Source: Candidatus Pelagibacterales bacterium (GTDB lineage Bacteria; Pseudomonadota; Alphaproteobacteria; TMED109). From it: DNA of 43,335 bases. The notes under the pieces were generated by a model. The model saw nothing but the letters and a program-made list of their open reading frames with translations. It ran no database searches and had not been told where the DNA came from. Of the stretch, positions 40,254 through 43,335 are shown piece by piece (within the stretch, counting starts at the first letter, position 1; the number at the start of each line of letters is the position of its first letter). Position numbers and translations under genes: made by a program. The DNA lies in assembly GCA_002715265.1 (NCBI GenBank), contig PAYS01000017.1:23440-66774 (forward strand). The letters run 5' to 3'.

Positions 40254-41132
40254 ATGAAATTATATTCATACAATACTCGTTTTGCTCCTAGTCCCACTGG
40301 ACATATGCATTTGGGACACGCTTTTTCTGCAATATTTGCGTCAGAGCTAGCTAAAAAGATAAATGGTAAATTTATTGTCAGAATAGAAGATATAGATCAG
40401 AACAGGTCTAGAAAAATATTTGAAGATTCAATTCTTGAAGATTTAGATTGGTTAGAAATAAAATATGATAAAAAAGTAAGAAAGCAATCTGATCATTTAG
40501 ATGATTATAAGGCAGCTATAGATGAACTAAATAGACTTGGTATTATATATCCGTGTTTTTGCTCGAGATCGGATATTAAGGCTGAAATAATGAGGGCAGG
40601 TAATGCGCCACATGAAGAAGAAAATTTATTTTATCCAGGAACATGTAGACGTTTGACCAACCAAGAAAGAATAGAAAAATTAGAAAAGGAGAATAATTTT
40701 GCATGGCGATTAAATATTAGAGCAGCAGCAAAAAAAATAGGTAGATTAATTTGGCAAGATATTAGATTGGGTTCTAATACAGTTCCAGTAGGCACAATAG
40801 GAGATGTTGTTTTAGCTAGAAAAGATATTCCTACGTCGTATCATTTATCTGTTACTTTAGATGATCATATTCAAAGGATTGGATTAGTATCTAGGGGAGA
40901 AGATTTGGTGGAAGCTACTCATATTCATAAAATTATTCAAATGCTTTTAGGACTAAATACTCCTATTTATTTTCATCACCCTTTAATCTTAGATTCTACT
41001 GGAAAAAGACTTTCTAAGAGAAATAGAGCACAAACTTTGAAATCACTAAAAGCTAAAGGTTACAAAAGAGAGGATGTTATAGATTTATTTGGAAGAAAAA
41101 ATATATTATCTTTGTTAGACTTTATAAAGTAA
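40254..41132 (+). CDS. gluQRS: tRNA glutamyl-Q(34) synthetase GluQRS
   Basis: Attaches glutamate to the queuosine base at position 34 of tRNA-Asp. 292 residues: a GluRS-like catalytic domain without the anticodon-binding domain. RFAPSPTGHMHLGHAFSA is the HIGH-type motif (about 8-25). CFCSR and a later YPGTCRR supply the Cys-type zinc site, and KRLSKRN is the KMSKS equivalent. The gene has no Shine-Dalgarno sequence; TATAAA eight bases upstream of the ATG could be a -10 that gives a leaderless mRNA. It implies that the cell makes or salvages queuosine. Confidence 0.95.
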   Translation: MKLYSYNTRFAPSPTGHMHLGHAFSAIFASELAKKINGKFIVRIEDIDQNRSRKIFEDSILEDLDWLEIKYDKKVRKQSDHLDDYKAAIDELNRLGIIYPCFCSRSDIKAEIMRAGNAPHEEENLFYPGTCRRLTNQERIEKLEKENNFAWRLNIRAAAKKIGRLIWQDIRLGSNTVPVGTIGDVVLARKDIPTSYHLSVTLDDHIQRIGLVSRGEDLVEATHIHKIIQMLLGLNTPIYFHHPLILDSTGKRLSKRNRAQTLKSLKAKGYKREDVIDLFGRKNILSLLDFIK

Positions 41133-41162
41133 TTTCCTATTTAAATTATTAGGAGTAAATAT

Positions 41163-41372
41163 GTGATGCAAATTATTGAGCTAATATTACCTTACTTAAT
41201 ATATATTTTCTTATTTGCGGTTTTTATAGTTTTAGCTACTGGAATAATTTCAATGTTAAGAGGTGGAGATTTCAATAAAAAATGGGGTAATAAGCTAATG
41301 AGAGCTAGAGTTATATTACAAGCTATTGCAGTTTTATTAATAGTTTTGTTAGGAATCATTTTTAGTAGATAA
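41163..41372 (+). CDS. twin-transmembrane small protein (HIG1-like)
   Basis: 69 residues with two membrane helices (about 8-30 and 48-68). The polar loop carries NKLMRARVILQ, which fits the (Q/I)x3(R/H)xRx3Q pattern of HIG1-domain proteins. HIG1 proteins associate with respiratory supercomplexes in mitochondria, and bacterial homologues may do likewise. The start is GTG 41163 or the next codon ATG 41166; GGAG (41152-41155) is seven bases from GTG. ATG 41161 is out of frame and meets a stop at once. It lies 66 bases before etfB. Confidence 0.85.
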   Translation: MMQIIELILPYLIYIFLFAVFIVLATGIISMLRGGDFNKKWGNKLMRARVILQAIAVLLIVLLGIIFSR

Positions 41373-41438
41373 AAAATTTGTTTTTTTTATAAGCAAAATA
41401 AATTACAAATAATTAAATTTAATAGTTAAGGAAGATTT

Positions 41439-42188
41439 ATGAAAATATTAGTGCCTGTAAAAAGAGTAATAGATTACAATGTTAAAATAAGAGTTAATGC
41501 TGAAGGTTCTGCAGTAGAAACAAATAATGTTAAAATGTCCATGAATCCTTTTGATGAAATTGCTGTAGAAGAAGCGGTGAGACTTAAAGAAGCGGGTATA
41601 GCTGAAGAAATAATAATAGTTTCTATAGGAGACAAAGGAGCGCAAGAAACAATCAGAACTGCTTTTGCTATGGGCGGAGATAGAGGAGTTCATATATTAA
41701 CAGATAAAAATACAGAACCCCTTGTTGTTGCTAAAATTTTGAAAGAAATAGTGGTTAAAGAAAATGTTGATCTTGTAATTTTAGGAAAACAAGCAATTGA
41801 CGATGATTCAAATCAAACCGGTCAAATGTTAGCTGCTATTCTTGACTGGCCTCAAGGAACTTTTGCTTCTAAATTAGATATAGATGGAAAAAAAATAAAA
41901 GTAGTTAGAGAGATTGATGGTGGTTTAGAAACTTTAGAAATGACTATTCCAGCCATTATTACTACAGACTTGAGATTAAATGAACCTAGATATGCTTCAC
42001 TACCTAATATAATGAAGGCTAAGAGAAAAGAAATTTCTGAAGTTAATATTGATGATTTAAAAATCGATACTAAAAATAGATTAGAAGTTTTAAAAGTATC
42101 AGAGCCAGCAATTCGTGAAGGAGGAAGAAAAGTCGAAGATGTAGATGAGTTGATCAAAATGTTAAAAAATGAAGCGGGAGTAATTTAA
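41439..42188 (+). CDS. etfB: electron transfer flavoprotein subunit beta
   Basis: AMP-binding subunit of ETF, which accepts electrons from acyl-CoA and other flavin dehydrogenases and passes them to ETF:quinone oxidoreductase. 249 residues. [19 protein letters not shown] opens the protein, [18 protein letters not shown] is the conserved early motif, and [20 protein letters not shown] is the ETF-beta signature. AAGGAAG is a good ribosome binding site. It overlaps etfA by one base (TAATG). It links the beta-oxidation genes of this window to respiration. Confidence 0.98.
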   Translation: MKILVPVKRVIDYNVKIRVNAEGSAVETNNVKMSMNPFDEIAVEEAVRLKEAGIAEEIIIVSIGDKGAQETIRTAFAMGGDRGVHILTDKNTEPLVVAKILKEIVVKENVDLVILGKQAIDDDSNQTGQMLAAILDWPQGTFASKLDIDGKKIKVVREIDGGLETLEMTIPAIITTDLRLNEPRYASLPNIMKAKRKEISEVNIDDLKIDTKNRLEVLKVSEPAIREGGRKVEDVDELIKMLKNEAGVI

Positions 42189-43114
42189 TGGCAGTTTTAG
42201 TTATTGCAGAAAGTAATGGAAAAACAATCGATAGAGGAACCTTATCAGCAATTAGTGCGGCAATGAAAATTGATGATAGTGTAGATTTAATTATATTTGA
42301 CGAATCGCAAGAAGTTGTAAATTTTGCTAAAAAAATATCAGGATTAAAAAAAGTGATATTTTGTAAAGGCGCTTTAGAAGGCACACTTGCAGAAAATATC
42401 TCTCCTGTTGTGGTTGATTTAAGTCAGAACTATAGTCACATATTAAGTTCTGCTGGCACTTTTGGAAAGAACATTATGCCAAGAATAGCTGCTTTATGCG
42501 ATTCTCAGCAAATTTCAGATATAAGTGATATTATAAATGAGGATACATTTGTACGTCCAATTTATGCTGGTAATGCGCTAGCAACTATTAAATCTTCTGA
42601 TGATAAGAAATTTATTACTGTTAGGGCTACAGCTTTTCAGGCTGCCGATATTAACACGGGTCAAGCAGAAAGTGAAGAAGGTCCTAAAGTTGAACAATAT
42701 GGTAAAATAGAATTTAGTGGTAGAGAATTATCAAAATCTGATAGACCAGAATTGACAGCCGCCAAGATAGTAGTTTCTGGTGGAAGAGGCATGGGTAGCG
42801 GTGAAAATTTTGCTATCTTAGATTCTTTAGCAGATAAGTTAGGGGCAGCTGTTGGAGCAAGTCGTGCAGCTGTAGATGCAGGATATGTTCCTAATGATTA
42901 TCAAGTTGGACAAACTGGCAAGGTAGTAGCGCCAGAGTTATATATTGCTATTGGCATTTCAGGTGCTATTCAACATTTAGCTGGAATGAAAGATTCTAAG
43001 GTTATAGTAGCTATTAATAAAGATGAGGAAGCTCCAATATTTCAAATTGCAGATTTTGGTTTGGTTGGTGATTTATTTAAAATTATACCAGAACTTACAG
43101 AAAAATTGGATTAA
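42188..43114 (+). CDS. etfA: electron transfer flavoprotein subunit alpha
   Basis: FAD-binding subunit of ETF, 308 residues. An N-terminal adenosine-nucleotide-like domain (about 1-180) precedes the FAD domain with VVSGGRGMGSGENF, GAAVGASRAAVDAGYVPNDY and QVGQTGKVVAPELYIAIGIS. GAIQHLAGMKDSKVIVAINKD completes the signature. All FAD contacts I know of seem intact. It is coupled to etfB, and thrH follows 20 bases later. Confidence 0.98.
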   Translation: MAVLVIAESNGKTIDRGTLSAISAAMKIDDSVDLIIFDESQEVVNFAKKISGLKKVIFCKGALEGTLAENISPVVVDLSQNYSHILSSAGTFGKNIMPRIAALCDSQQISDISDIINEDTFVRPIYAGNALATIKSSDDKKFITVRATAFQAADINTGQAESEEGPKVEQYGKIEFSGRELSKSDRPELTAAKIVVSGGRGMGSGENFAILDSLADKLGAAVGASRAAVDAGYVPNDYQVGQTGKVVAPELYIAIGISGAIQHLAGMKDSKVIVAINKDEEAPIFQIADFGLVGDLFKIIPELTEKLD

Positions 43115-43134
43115 TTATATTTTGGAATTGAAAA

Positions 43135-43335
43135 ATGAGAATTATTTGTTTGGATTTAGAAGGTGTTTTGGTTCCAGAAATATGGATTTCTCTAGCTAAT
43201 AGAACAAATATTAAGGAGTTACTTGTAACTACTAGAGATATTGAGGATTATAATGAGTTAATGACTCATAGATTAAACGTGTTAAAAAAAGAGGGTTTAA
43301 CTATAAAAGATGTAAATGATGCAGTTAGTACATTA
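43135..43335 (+). CDS. thrH: phosphoserine phosphatase / homoserine phosphotransferase ThrH (5' part only)
   Basis: The first 67 codons of a gene that runs off the window edge. The HAD motif I with ThrH-specific context is visible as CLDLEGVLVPEIWISLA (about 5-21), followed by TTRDIEDYNELMTHRLNVLK. From memory this matches Pseudomonas ThrH closely. ThrH removes phosphate from phosphoserine and can pass it to homoserine, so it serves serine and possibly threonine synthesis. It lies directly downstream of etfA. Confidence 0.9.
   Translation, partial: MRIICLDLEGVLVPEIWISLANRTNIKELLVTTRDIEDYNELMTHRLNVLKKEGLTIKDVNDAVSTL

Noticed and set aside
1-43335. CRISPR arrays, insertion sequences or prophage
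   Set aside because: No regularly spaced repeats, transposase, integrase or structural phage genes were recognised on either strand.

Overview
This 43.3 kb window looks like a stretch of chromosome from an AT-rich, streamlined, probably marine alphaproteobacterium. GC is roughly 30% by eye, and no intergenic gap is longer than about 160 bases. Many neighbouring stop codons touch or overlap, and the genetic code looks standard. The gene order supports Alphaproteobacteria: hemC-hemD followed by a membrane coiled-coil gene and divergent from tsaD-gpsA; rpmH-rnpA-yidC-yihA-argB; a SUV3-like helicase near fdxA-carD, with rpoH close by; and a complete ccmABCDEFGHI set. Low-GC lineages such as Pelagibacterales, HIMB59-like or low-GC SAR116 relatives are plausible, but I cannot pick one from this sequence alone. 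No transposase, prophage, CRISPR array, rRNA or replication origin was recognised.

Region by region. 1-2699 (minus) carries heme synthesis genes hemC and hemD, then an edge-truncated protein with a helix-turn-helix-like N-terminus, one membrane segment and a coiled coil. 2761-4780 (plus) holds tsaD and gpsA. 4777-10109 (minus) runs rpmH-rnpA-yidC-yihA-argB-HAD nucleotidase-dapD, covering ribosome, tRNA processing, membrane insertion, arginine and lysine synthesis. 10200-12220 (plus) encodes a VTT/DedA-type membrane protein, a histidine phosphatase and a SCO1-type copper chaperone. 12221-17248 holds a class II aldolase-like gene, a divergent SDR dehydrogenase, a clear bidirectional terminator, and a thiolase plus FadB/J-type multifunctional beta-oxidation pair.

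17408-22335 is the most unusual part. Next to a tRNA-Arg(CCU) gene lies a minus-strand run of prolyl iminopeptidase, a homologue of the cofactor-free dioxygenase DpgC, a sirtuin, and a two-subunit CoA-transferase-fold enzyme that resembles the ring-opening hydrolase IpdAB. Together with the thiolase and FadB/J pair just beyond, this suggests an oxygen-dependent route that breaks down a cyclic or aryl acyl-CoA and feeds it into beta-oxidation. The genes are recognised from remembered family patterns; the pathway is an inference.

22442-28139 contains the helicase, a TerB-like protein, fdxA, carD, a degenerate metallophosphoesterase and rpoH. 28250-38893 is one long co-oriented run: a PaaK-like adenylate-forming ligase, the cytochrome c maturation genes ccmA to ccmI, and a three-gene envelope glycosylation set (GT2, LAB_N-type small membrane protein, ArnT-like GT39). 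38905-43335 has an HNH endonuclease, an alpha/beta hydrolase, gluQRS, a HIG1-like two-helix protein, etfB-etfA and the start of thrH. Cytochrome c maturation, SCO1 and ETF point to an aerobic respiratory lifestyle fed partly by acyl-CoA oxidation.
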